Shown: piece after piece, positions 1 through 6,151 of the stretch
How positions within the stretch are numbered: the first letter of the stretch is position 1
Layout: every line of letters begins with the position of its first letter
Position numbers and translations under genes: made by a program
NCBI GenBank assembly: GCA_035575095.1
Contig: DATLYF010000135.1
Location: 1 to 21,186 of the forward strand
Reading direction: 5' to 3'
Source of the DNA: DATLYF01 sp035575095
GTDB taxonomy: Bacteria; Pseudomonadota; Gammaproteobacteria; Competibacterales; Competibacteraceae
DNA: 21,186 bases
The notes under the pieces: generated by a model
Seen by the model: the letters and a program-made list of their open reading frames with translations, nothing else
Database searches by the model: none
What the model was told of the DNA's origin: nothing

Positions 1-365
1 CGCCCCCGCCGCGGCGGGTGCTGTATCTGATCTGGAAAAAACCGTGGATGGCAGTCTCCCCCGATACCTATATCGCCCGCACCCTGGCCCTGGTCGGCTG
101 GCGCACCGTGCCCGAGGCGGCGCAGCCGCGCTATCCTGCGATCGAGATCACCCCGGCGCTGCTAGAGAACCTGGATCTGGTACTGTTCAGCAGCGAACCC
201 TACCGCTTCCGCGCGGCCGACCTGGAGGACTTCGCTCACGACTACGGTTGCCCCCTGCACAAGCTGCGGCTCATCGACGGCGAGATGGTGTCCTGGTATG
301 GCAGCCGCGCCATCCAGGGTCTGGCCTATCTGGCCGACTATGCCGATGCCTTGACCGACCGCTGA
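1..365 (+). CDS. Periplasmic helical-backbone metal-receptor binding protein (cobalamin/siderophore ABC transport type), C-terminal part
   Basis: The reading frame is open from base 3 at the window edge to the TGA at 363-365, so the gene starts upstream; the GTG at 18 is internal. About 120 residues are visible. They begin with a core strand read as RVLYLIWKKPWMAV, followed by TYIARTLALVGWRTVP, and later VLFSSEPYRF. This pattern is typical of the C-terminal lobe of BtuF/FhuD-like helical-backbone receptors, which deliver vitamin B12 or chelated iron to an ABC importer in the periplasm. The ligand cannot be told from this half. The protein ends at ALTDR, and the stop codon overlaps the left end of an ACGT-repeat palindrome. 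No transporter permease or ATPase is in view. Family placement is fairly firm and the substrate is open. Confidence 0.75.
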   Translation, partial: PPPRRVLYLIWKKPWMAVSPDTYIARTLALVGWRTVPEAAQPRYPAIEITPALLENLDLVLFSSEPYRFRAADLEDFAHDYGCPLHKLRLIDGEMVSWYGSRAIQGLAYLADYADALTDR

Positions 366-382
366 CGTTAACGTTAACGTCA
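363..382. promoter_or_regulatory. LiuR-type operator-like palindrome between convergent genes
   Basis: This is a perfect 20-bp palindrome with the core ACGTTAACGTTAACGT (365-380) flanked by TG and CA. A fourth ACGT follows at 383-386, so ACGT recurs every 6 bp four times. It has the same architecture and the same TG/CA flanks as the palindrome upstream of liuA. It lies in the 24-bp gap between the 3' ends of the binding-protein gene and the hydrolase gene, overlapping the first gene's stop codon. No T-run follows, so it does not look like a terminator. That LiuR binds here is inferred from similarity to the other two sites. Confidence 0.55.
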
Positions 383-389
383 ACGTTCG

Positions 390-1427
390 TCAACGAACAA
401 AGCGCCAAACACCGCTGCCATCGGCCTGACGCTGCAGACGGCCGCGTTGCTGCAGGTAATGGAGATGGGCGATGGCCTCGCCCATGGCGAAGAACAACTG
501 GTGTGTATCCAGGGTGCGCCCGAACAGCACGTCGAGCAGCTCGGCGGCGCAGCGTGGGCTTGCGCATTCCCGCTCCAAGGCGGCCAGGCGCTCCTGGTGA
601 TGCTCGCGCAGCTGCTCCAGCCGCGCGTGCAGGCCGCGGAACGGCCGCCCGTGGGAGGGCAGCACCAGTGTTGCGGCAGGCAGCGCGTACAACCGCTCCA
701 GGGAGTCCAGATAACGGCCCAGGGGATCGCCCTCCGGCTCGCTGGGCCAGACACTGACATTGGTGGAGATGCGCGGCAGCACCTGGTCGCCGGAGATCAG
801 CACGCCGGCCTCGGCGCAGTACAGGGAGACATGCTCGGGGGCGTGGCCGTAACCGACCAGCACCCGCCAACGGCGGCCGCCGATATCGAGCTCGTCACCG
901 TCTATTAGGCGCCGGAAGCCGGCCGGCAGCTCCGGCACGCCGCGCCGGTAGACGTTGCCGCGGCCGAGGATGGCCTGCAGCGCCGGCTCGGCCAGGCCGT
1001 GGCCGCGAAACAGCGTCGCCAGGCCGCTGCCGTCCCAGGGGCCGGCGGCCTGCCACATTAGATGGGCGGTGAGAAATTCGCCGGCGCTCATCAGCACCGG
1101 CGCGGCGAAGCGCTGGGCTAGCCAGGCGGCATTGCCCAGATGGTCGGGATGATAGTGGGTGACCAGCACCCGGCTCAGCGGCCGGCCGGCCATGACGCCA
1201 GCGCTCAGGCGCTGCCACAGCTCCTGCACCGCGGGCGTGCCGAGGCCGGTATCGACCGCGACCCAGCTCTCGCCGTCGGCCAGCAGCCAGAGATTGATGT
1301 GATCCAGGGCGAAGGGCAACGGCATGCGCAGCCAGTGGATGCCGGGCAGCAGTTCCAGAGCGTCGCCCGCCGCGGGCAGGCGTTCACCATAAGGGTAATC
1401 GAGGGTGTGGGCCGGCGTATGGGCCAT
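390..1427 (-). CDS. Metallo-beta-lactamase-fold hydrolase (LACTB2-like), probably in the LiuR regulon
   Basis: A 345-residue cytoplasmic protein. The zinc-binding motif THYHPDHLGN has His91, His93, Asp95 and His96. Further metal ligands of the fold are visible in GYGHAPEHVSLY, in ISGDQVLP (Asp) and in PSHGRPF (His). The last ~90 residues are helical and charged, as in MBL proteins with a C-terminal winged-helix or helical cap (LACTB2 type). The ATG is supported by AAGGAG at 1435-1440, seven bases upstream. The gene diverges from liuR, and the shared 99-bp region holds a LiuR-type operator, so co-regulation with leucine degradation is likely. The substrate is unknown; a thioesterase on a branched acyl-CoA is one possibility and purely inference. 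There is no signal peptide. Confidence 0.85.
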   Translation of the reverse strand: MAHTPAHTLDYPYGERLPAAGDALELLPGIHWLRMPLPFALDHINLWLLADGESWVAVDTGLGTPAVQELWQRLSAGVMAGRPLSRVLVTHYHPDHLGNAAWLAQRFAAPVLMSAGEFLTAHLMWQAAGPWDGSGLATLFRGHGLAEPALQAILGRGNVYRRGVPELPAGFRRLIDGDELDIGGRRWRVLVGYGHAPEHVSLYCAEAGVLISGDQVLPRISTNVSVWPSEPEGDPLGRYLDSLERLYALPAATLVLPSHGRPFRGLHARLEQLREHHQERLAALERECASPRCAAELLDVLFGRTLDTHQLFFAMGEAIAHLHYLQQRGRLQRQADGSGVWRFVR

Positions 1428-1463
1428 GCGCTTGCTCCTTTTGCGGATAGAGCAACGGATATT

Positions 1464-1483
1464 TTACGTTTACGTAAACGTGA
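1464..1483. promoter_or_regulatory. LiuR-type operator in the liuR / hydrolase divergent promoter region
   Basis: The perfect 16-bp palindrome ACGTTTACGTAAACGT lies at 1466-1481, with partly symmetric TT/GA flanks. It sits between the divergent hydrolase (start 1427) and liuR (start 1527). On the + strand it overlaps a possible -35 (TTTACG, 1463-1468) spaced 17 bp from a possible -10 (TATTTT, 1486-1491). Binding there would control liuR itself. The surrounding sequence is distinctly AT-rich compared with the genes, as expected for a promoter. LiuR is known to autoregulate in proteobacteria; binding at this exact site is inferred. Confidence 0.7.
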
Positions 1484-1526
1484 TGTATTTTTATATCGCA
1501 AAAGCCATGAAGTCTATCCGATCGAG

Positions 1527-1961
1527 ATGGAAAAACCCAAAGCCACTACCTACACCATTACCGAGCTGGCCAAGGAATTCAACGTCACCACCCGGGCGAT
1601 CCGCTTCTACGAGGACCAGGGCCTGCTCAACCCCAAACGCGAGGGGCGCAAGCGCGTCTACAGTCGTCGCGACCGCACCCGCCTCAAGCTCATTCTGCGC
1701 GGCAAGCGGCTCGGCATGACCCTGGGCGAGACCCGCGAGCTGTTCGATCTGTTCGACACCGCCCGCGGCGAGGAAAAGCAGTTGCGCCACTTCCTGCGCA
1801 TCCTGGCCGAGCGCCGCCGCATCCTGGAGCAGCAGCAGCGCGACATCGAAGCGGTGCTGGCGGAAATCGATGCGGCCGCCGCCGAGTGCCACCGCTTGCT
1901 GGCCGAGGGCAGTTTCCGCAAGGCCCCGGAAGCACCTCCAGAAAGCATCGCCGGCCCCTGA
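1527..1961 (+). CDS. liuR: MerR-family transcriptional regulator LiuR of branched-chain amino acid / leucine degradation
   Basis: A 144-residue protein with an N-terminal winged helix-turn-helix of the MerR family: YTITELAKEFNVTTRAIRFYEDQGLL at about residues 9-32, followed by the wing with KRVYSRRD. Next come the helical LKLILRGKRLGMTLGE and a coiled-coil dimerisation helix at about residues 82-125. There are no metal-binding cysteines at the C-terminus, which argues against a metal or redox MerR. LiuR in proteobacteria senses leucine-pathway acyl-CoA intermediates and controls the liu genes. Here it lies directly upstream of liuA and is flanked by two matching operators. The ATG at 1527 is chosen because the alignable MerR domain starts just after it; upstream frame is antisense to the hydrolase. 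The ribosome-binding site is weak. Confidence 0.9.
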   Translation: MEKPKATTYTITELAKEFNVTTRAIRFYEDQGLLNPKREGRKRVYSRRDRTRLKLILRGKRLGMTLGETRELFDLFDTARGEEKQLRHFLRILAERRRILEQQQRDIEAVLAEIDAAAAECHRLLAEGSFRKAPEAPPESIAGP

Positions 1962-2014
1962 GCGCGGCCGCTTGCATCCGGCACGCGAGTGTCGTTTTGC
2001 TTTGTACTTTCATG

Positions 2015-2046
2015 TTGACGTTTACGTAAACGTCATTTAACTTTAC
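2015..2046 (+). promoter_or_regulatory. liuA operon promoter with LiuR operator
   Basis: A perfect 20-bp palindrome at 2016-2035 has the core ACGTTTACGTAAACGT (2018-2033) and TG/CA flanks. TTGACG at 2015-2020 is a good -35 match and overlaps its left arm. The AT-rich stretch at about 2036-2046 could hold the -10, but no hexamer is close to consensus. MerR proteins often act on stretched spacers, so a poor -10 spacing would not be surprising. The element sits 85 bp upstream of liuA and is the only clear promoter before the eight-gene operon. Confidence 0.7.
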
Positions 2047-2120
2047 CCAACAAGCCTTCATGCGTCGGGCGGCTCGTGCCGTGCCCCGCTCCTGCGAACC
2101 CTGCTCCTGGGAGCCTGCCC

Positions 2121-3287
2121 ATGATCCAAGTACCTACCCTGAACTTCGCCCTAGGCGAGACCATCGACATGCTGCGCGAGCAGGTGGCGGCTTTCGCCGC
2201 GGCCGAGATCGCGCCTCGCGCCGCCGAGATCGACCGCAGCAACGAGTTCCCTGTGGACCTGTGGCGCAAGCTGGGCGACCTGGGCCTGCTTGGCATCACC
2301 GTCGAGGAGGATTACGGCGGCGCCGGCATGGGCTACCTGGCGCACATCGTCGCTATGGAGGAGATTTCCCGCGCCTCGGCCTCGGTAGGGCTATCCTACG
2401 GCGCCCATTCCAACCTGTGCGTCAATCAGATCCGACGCAACGGCAACGAGGCACAGAAGCGCAAATATCTGCCCAAGCTGATCTCCGGCGAGCACGTCGG
2501 CGCCCTGGCCATGTCCGAGCCGGGAGCCGGTTCCGACGTGGTCTCCATGCGCCTGCGCGCCGAAAAGCGAGGCGATCGCTACCTCCTCAACGGTACCAAG
2601 ATGTGGATCACCAACGGCCCCGACGCCGACGTGCTGGTGGTTTACGCCAAGACCGCGCCCGACGCCGGCCCCAAGGGCATTACCGCCTTCCTCATCGAAA
2701 AGGGCTACAAAGGCTTCTCGGTGGCACAGAAGCTGGACAAGCTGGGCATGCGCGGCTCCAACACCGGCGAGCTGGTGTTCCAGGACTGCGAGGTGCCGGA
2801 GGAGAACGTGCTCGGCCAGGTCAACGGCGGCGTGCGCGTGCTCATGTCTGGCTTGGACTACGAGCGTGCCGTGCTCTCCGGCGGTCCGCTGGGCATCATG
2901 GCGGCCTGCATGGACGTGGTCATCCCCTACGTCCACGAACGCAAGCAGTTCGGCCAGCCGATCGGCGAGTTCCAGCTCATGCAGGGCAAGCTGGCCGACA
3001 TGTATACCACCTGGAGCGCCTGTCGCGCCTACGTCTATGCCGTGGGCAGCGCCTGCGACCGCGGCGAGACCACGCGCAAGGACGCCGCCGGCGCCATCCT
3101 CTACGCCGCCGAGAAGGCCACCTGGATGGCTCTGGAGGCGATCCAATGTCTGGGCGGCAACGGCTACATCAACGACTACCCCACCGGGCGGCTGCTGCGC
3201 GATGCCAAGCTCTACGAGATCGGCGCCGGCACCAGCGAGATCCGGCGCATGCTGATCGGCCGCGAGCTGTTCGCCGAGACGGCCTGA
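2121..3287 (+). CDS. liuA: Isovaleryl-CoA dehydrogenase
   Basis: A 388-residue FAD flavoenzyme that oxidises isovaleryl-CoA to 3-methylcrotonyl-CoA and passes electrons to ETF; it is the first committed step of leucine degradation after the keto-acid dehydrogenase. Acyl-CoA dehydrogenase motifs appear in order: AMSEPGAGSDV, MWITNGPDADV, QCLGGNGYINDYPTGRLLRDAKLYEIGAG, and C-terminal GTSEIRRMLIGREL. The catalytic Glu is at residue 248, in LDYERAVLSGGPLG. That is the isovaleryl-CoA dehydrogenase position, and the C-terminal catalytic position of other family members is Gly-Ala (EIGAGTSE). This separates it from the second dehydrogenase at 4997. The ATG at 2121 fits the usual N-terminus and follows GGGAGC. 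It is the first gene of the operon, and maoC follows 15 bp later. Confidence 0.95.
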   Translation: MIQVPTLNFALGETIDMLREQVAAFAAAEIAPRAAEIDRSNEFPVDLWRKLGDLGLLGITVEEDYGGAGMGYLAHIVAMEEISRASASVGLSYGAHSNLCVNQIRRNGNEAQKRKYLPKLISGEHVGALAMSEPGAGSDVVSMRLRAEKRGDRYLLNGTKMWITNGPDADVLVVYAKTAPDAGPKGITAFLIEKGYKGFSVAQKLDKLGMRGSNTGELVFQDCEVPEENVLGQVNGGVRVLMSGLDYERAVLSGGPLGIMAACMDVVIPYVHERKQFGQPIGEFQLMQGKLADMYTTWSACRAYVYAVGSACDRGETTRKDAAGAILYAAEKATWMALEAIQCLGGNGYINDYPTGRLLRDAKLYEIGAGTSEIRRMLIGRELFAETA

Positions 3288-3302
3288 ACGGCAGGAGGCA
3301 CC

Positions 3303-3725
3303 ATGTACGCACAGCCGGGTGAACGCTTCAGCCGCCACCTGACCTTGGACGAGCATGGCATTGCCCAATTCGCCCGACTCACCGGCGACAGCAACCCCCT
3401 GCATCACGACCGCGAATTTGCCGAAACGACACGTTTTGGCGGCATCATCGCCAGCGGCACCCACTACACCGCTCTGCTCATGGGCCTGGCCGCCGATCAC
3501 TTCTCGCGCCGGGCACCGGCGGCGCTGGGCCTGGAGTTCGCCTTCGGCTTGCGCGCCCCGGTGCAGGCCGGTGAGCCCCTGGAGCTAAGCTGGGAGGTCA
3601 CCGCGGTGGAGGCCAAGCCACGCCTGGCCGGCGCCATCGTCTCCCTGATCGGGCGCATCAGCGACACCCAAGGCCGCACCCTGGTGGAGGCGACCGGCAA
3701 GGTGCTGGTGGCGGAGAAACTCTAA
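3303..3725 (+). CDS. MaoC-like hotdog-fold enoyl-CoA hydratase
   Basis: A 140-residue single-hotdog protein. The hydratase-2 motif is clear near residues 20-50: ARLTGDSNPLHHD, then TRFGGIIASG. The Asp and His of this motif form the catalytic pair in R-specific enoyl-CoA hydratases and MaoC proteins, which add water to trans-2-enoyl-CoA thioesters. A strong ribosome-binding site, AGGAGG at 3293-3298, precedes the ATG. The gene is 15 bp after liuA and 19 bp before the thiolase, so it is firmly inside the operon. Canonical leucine breakdown does not need it because liuC hydrates methylglutaconyl-CoA. It may act on a side product or on the enoyl-CoA made by the second dehydrogenase (inference). 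Confidence 0.85.
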   Translation: MYAQPGERFSRHLTLDEHGIAQFARLTGDSNPLHHDREFAETTRFGGIIASGTHYTALLMGLAADHFSRRAPAALGLEFAFGLRAPVQAGEPLELSWEVTAVEAKPRLAGAIVSLIGRISDTQGRTLVEATGKVLVAEKL

Positions 3726-3744
3726 GATCCTGCGGAGAATCGAC

Positions 3745-4929
3745 ATGAACATCGATCCTATCGTCATCGTCAGCTATGCCCGCACCGCCATCGGCGGCTT
3801 TCAGGGCGTGTTCCAGAGTCTTGCCGCGCCCCAGCTCGGCGCCGCCGCCATCCGCGCCGCCGTGGAGCGCGCCGGCATCCGGCCCGAGGACGTAGAAGAG
3901 GTCATCATGGGCTGCGTGCTGCCTGCCGGCCAGGGCCAGGCCCCGGCCCGGCAAGCCAGCCTGGGCGCCGGACTGCCGCTGGCCGCCGGTTGCACCACGG
4001 TGAACAAGATGTGTGGCTCAGGGATGAAGGCGGTGATGCTGGCCCACGACCTGCTCGTCGCCGGCACCAACCAGGTGATGGTGGCGGGCGGCATGGAATC
4101 CATGACCAATACGCCGTATCTGCTGCCCAAGGCCCGCGCCGGCTACCGCCTGGGCCACGGCCAGGTGCTCGATCACATGTTCCTGGACGGCCTGGAGGAT
4201 GCCTACGACAAGGGCCGACTGATGGGTACCTTCGCCGAGGACTGCGCCGCCCACTATGGCTTCAGCCGCAAGGCCCAGGATGAATTCGCCATCCGTTCCC
4301 TGACCCGCGCCCGAACCGCCAACGAAGACGGCAGCTTCGCCCGCGAGATCGTCCCGGTCACCGTCAGCGGGCGCAAGGGCGAGACCGTGATCGCTCGGGA
4401 CGAGCAGCCCTTCACTGCCAATGTGGACAAGATTCCCACCCTCAAGCCGGCGTTCCGCAAGGACGGCACGGTGACCCCGGCCAACTCCAGCTCCATCTCC
4501 GATGGCGCCGCGGCACTGGTGCTGATGCGCCGCTCCGAGGCCACACGCCGCGGCCTCAAGCCGCTGGCGGTGATCCGCGGTCACGCCACCCACGCCCAGG
4601 AGCCGGCCTGGTTCACCACCGCCCCGGTGGGCGCCATGCGCAAAGTGCTGGAGAAGGCCAACTGGTCGGCCCACGACGTGGACCTGTACGAGATCAACGA
4701 GGCCTTCGCCGTGGTCACCATGGCCGCCATGAAGGAGCTGGACCTGCCCGCCGATAAGGTTAATGTCCACGGCGGCGCCTGCGCCTTGGGTCATCCGATC
4801 GGCGCCAGCGGGGCGCGCATCCTGGCCACGCTGCTGGCCGCCCTGGAGAAGTACGATCTGCACCGCGGCGTGGCCGCGCTGTGCATCGGCGGCGGCGAAG
4901 CCACGGCCGTGGCGGTGGAGCGCCCGTAA
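3745..4929 (+). CDS. Thiolase (acetyl-CoA C-acetyltransferase type)
   Basis: A 394-residue thiolase of normal length. The nucleophilic Cys90 lies in VNKMCGSGMKA, the NEAFA motif follows at about residue 318, His350 lies in GACALGHPIGASG, and the second catalytic cysteine Cys380 is in CIGGGEA. It cleaves 3-ketoacyl-CoA, or forms and splits acetoacetyl-CoA. In a leucine operon the likely task is turning acetoacetyl-CoA, made from the acetoacetate end product, into two acetyl-CoA. Acting on 2-methylacetoacetyl-CoA from isoleucine is an alternative. No acetoacetate CoA-transferase or acetoacetyl-CoA synthetase is in the window, so that link must be elsewhere. It starts 19 bp after the MaoC gene. 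Confidence 0.93.
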   Translation: MNIDPIVIVSYARTAIGGFQGVFQSLAAPQLGAAAIRAAVERAGIRPEDVEEVIMGCVLPAGQGQAPARQASLGAGLPLAAGCTTVNKMCGSGMKAVMLAHDLLVAGTNQVMVAGGMESMTNTPYLLPKARAGYRLGHGQVLDHMFLDGLEDAYDKGRLMGTFAEDCAAHYGFSRKAQDEFAIRSLTRARTANEDGSFAREIVPVTVSGRKGETVIARDEQPFTANVDKIPTLKPAFRKDGTVTPANSSSISDGAAALVLMRRSEATRRGLKPLAVIRGHATHAQEPAWFTTAPVGAMRKVLEKANWSAHDVDLYEINEAFAVVTMAAMKELDLPADKVNVHGGACALGHPIGASGARILATLLAALEKYDLHRGVAALCIGGGEATAVAVERP

Positions 4930-4948
4930 CGCTGTCGAACGACACTCT

Positions 4949-4968
4949 GCCGGCCCCTCCCCGCCGGC
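4949..4968. other. GC-rich intra-operon hairpin
   Basis: Two copies of the self-complementary hexamer GCCGGC (4949-4954 and 4963-4968) are separated by an 8-nt pyrimidine loop in the 67-bp gap between the thiolase and the second acyl-CoA dehydrogenase. This is the widest gap inside the operon. There is no U-tract, so full termination is unlikely. It could be an mRNA processing or stability element. The call rests only on the visible symmetry. Confidence 0.3.
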
Positions 4969-4996
4969 CCCCTATCCATCATGAGGTAGCCGCGAC

Positions 4997-6130
4997 ATGA
5001 TCCTCAGCGACGAACAGCGCATGATCCGCGACATGGTGCGCGACTTCGCCCAGGCTCAGCTCGCCCCGCATGCGGCACGCTGGGACCGCGACTCCGAATT
5101 CCCCCGCGCGGCCTTGCGGCAGATGGCCGAGCTGGGGCTGATGGGCATGATCGTGCCCGAGCAATGGGGCGGCACCCATGCCGGCTATTTGGCCCTGGCC
5201 CTGACCCTGGAGGAGATCGCCGCCGGCGACGGCGCTTGCTCCACCATCCTCAGCGTGCACAACTCGGTGGGCTGCGGCCCGATCCTCGCCTTCGGCGACG
5301 CCTGGCAGAAAGAGACTTTCCTCAAGCCCATGGCGCGCGGCGAGAAGCTCGGCGTGTTCGCCCTCACCGAGCCCCACGTCGGCAGTGATGCCGGCGCCAT
5401 CCGCACCCGCGCGGTGCGCGCAGGCAACGACTACGTGCTCAACGGCACCAAGCAGTTCATCACCTCCGGCAAGAACGGCGACGTGGCCATCGTCTTCGCC
5501 GTCACCGACCCGGCCGCCGGCAAGAAGGGCATCTCCGCCTTCATCGTACCCACCGATACCCCCGGCTATATCGTCACCCGGGTCGAGGAGAAGCTCGGCC
5601 AGCACGCCTCCGACACTGCCCAGATCGTGTTCGAGGACTGCCGCGTGCCGGCCGCTCAGCGCTTGGGCCAGGAGGGCGACGGCTACCGCATCGCGCTCGC
5701 CAACCTGGAGGGCGGGCGCATCGGCATCGCCGCCCAGTGCGTAGGCATGGCCCGCGCCGCCTTCGAAGCCGCACTCGCCTACGCTAAGGAGCGGCAGAGC
5801 TTCGGCAAGCCGATCTTCGAGCACCAGGCGGTGAACTTCCGCCTGGCCGATATGGCCACCCGCATCGAAGCCGCCCGGCAACTGGTGTGGCATGCCGCCA
5901 GCCTCAAGGATGCCGGCACTCCCTGCCTCAAGGAGGCGGCCATGGCCAAGCTCTACGCCTCGGAGATGGCCGAGCGGGTCTGCTCCGACGCCATCCAGAT
6001 CCACGGCGGCTATGGTTATCTCCGGGACTACCCGGTGGAGCGCATCTACCGCGACGTGCGCGTGTGCCAGATCTACGAGGGCACCTCGGATGTGCAGCGC
6101 ATCATCATCGGGCGGGCGCTAGCAGGCTGA
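4997..6130 (+). CDS. Acyl-CoA dehydrogenase (short/branched-chain, isobutyryl- or 2-methylbutyryl-CoA type)
   Basis: A 377-residue FAD-dependent acyl-CoA dehydrogenase. Motifs include FALTEPHVGSDAG, KQFITSGKNGDVAIVFAVTD, ERQSFGKPIFEHQAV and HGGYGYLRDYPVERIYRDVR. The catalytic Glu is at residue 361, in IYEGTSDVQR. This is the C-terminal position used by short- and medium-chain and most branched-chain dehydrogenases, not the isovaleryl type at 2121. It therefore probably oxidises isobutyryl-CoA, 2-methylbutyryl-CoA or butyryl-CoA. The context points to valine or isoleucine acyl-CoAs, but straight chains cannot be excluded. The ATG at 4997 follows GAGGT at 4983-4987. A 21-bp gap separates it from liuB. 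Confidence 0.9.
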   Translation: MILSDEQRMIRDMVRDFAQAQLAPHAARWDRDSEFPRAALRQMAELGLMGMIVPEQWGGTHAGYLALALTLEEIAAGDGACSTILSVHNSVGCGPILAFGDAWQKETFLKPMARGEKLGVFALTEPHVGSDAGAIRTRAVRAGNDYVLNGTKQFITSGKNGDVAIVFAVTDPAAGKKGISAFIVPTDTPGYIVTRVEEKLGQHASDTAQIVFEDCRVPAAQRLGQEGDGYRIALANLEGGRIGIAAQCVGMARAAFEAALAYAKERQSFGKPIFEHQAVNFRLADMATRIEAARQLVWHAASLKDAGTPCLKEAAMAKLYASEMAERVCSDAIQIHGGYGYLRDYPVERIYRDVRVCQIYEGTSDVQRIIIGRALAG

Positions 6131-6151
6131 ACAGGTGACGGAGACGAGCCG

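Noticed and set aside
363..388. Palindrome between convergent genes as a bidirectional terminator
   Set aside because: It is AT-containing with ACGT units and lacks flanking T-runs, and it matches the promoter-located operators much better than a terminator.
1140..1526. N-terminal extension of the LiuR reading frame
   Set aside because: It is antisense to the hydrolase gene and crosses the operator; the MerR domain starts right after the ATG at 1527.
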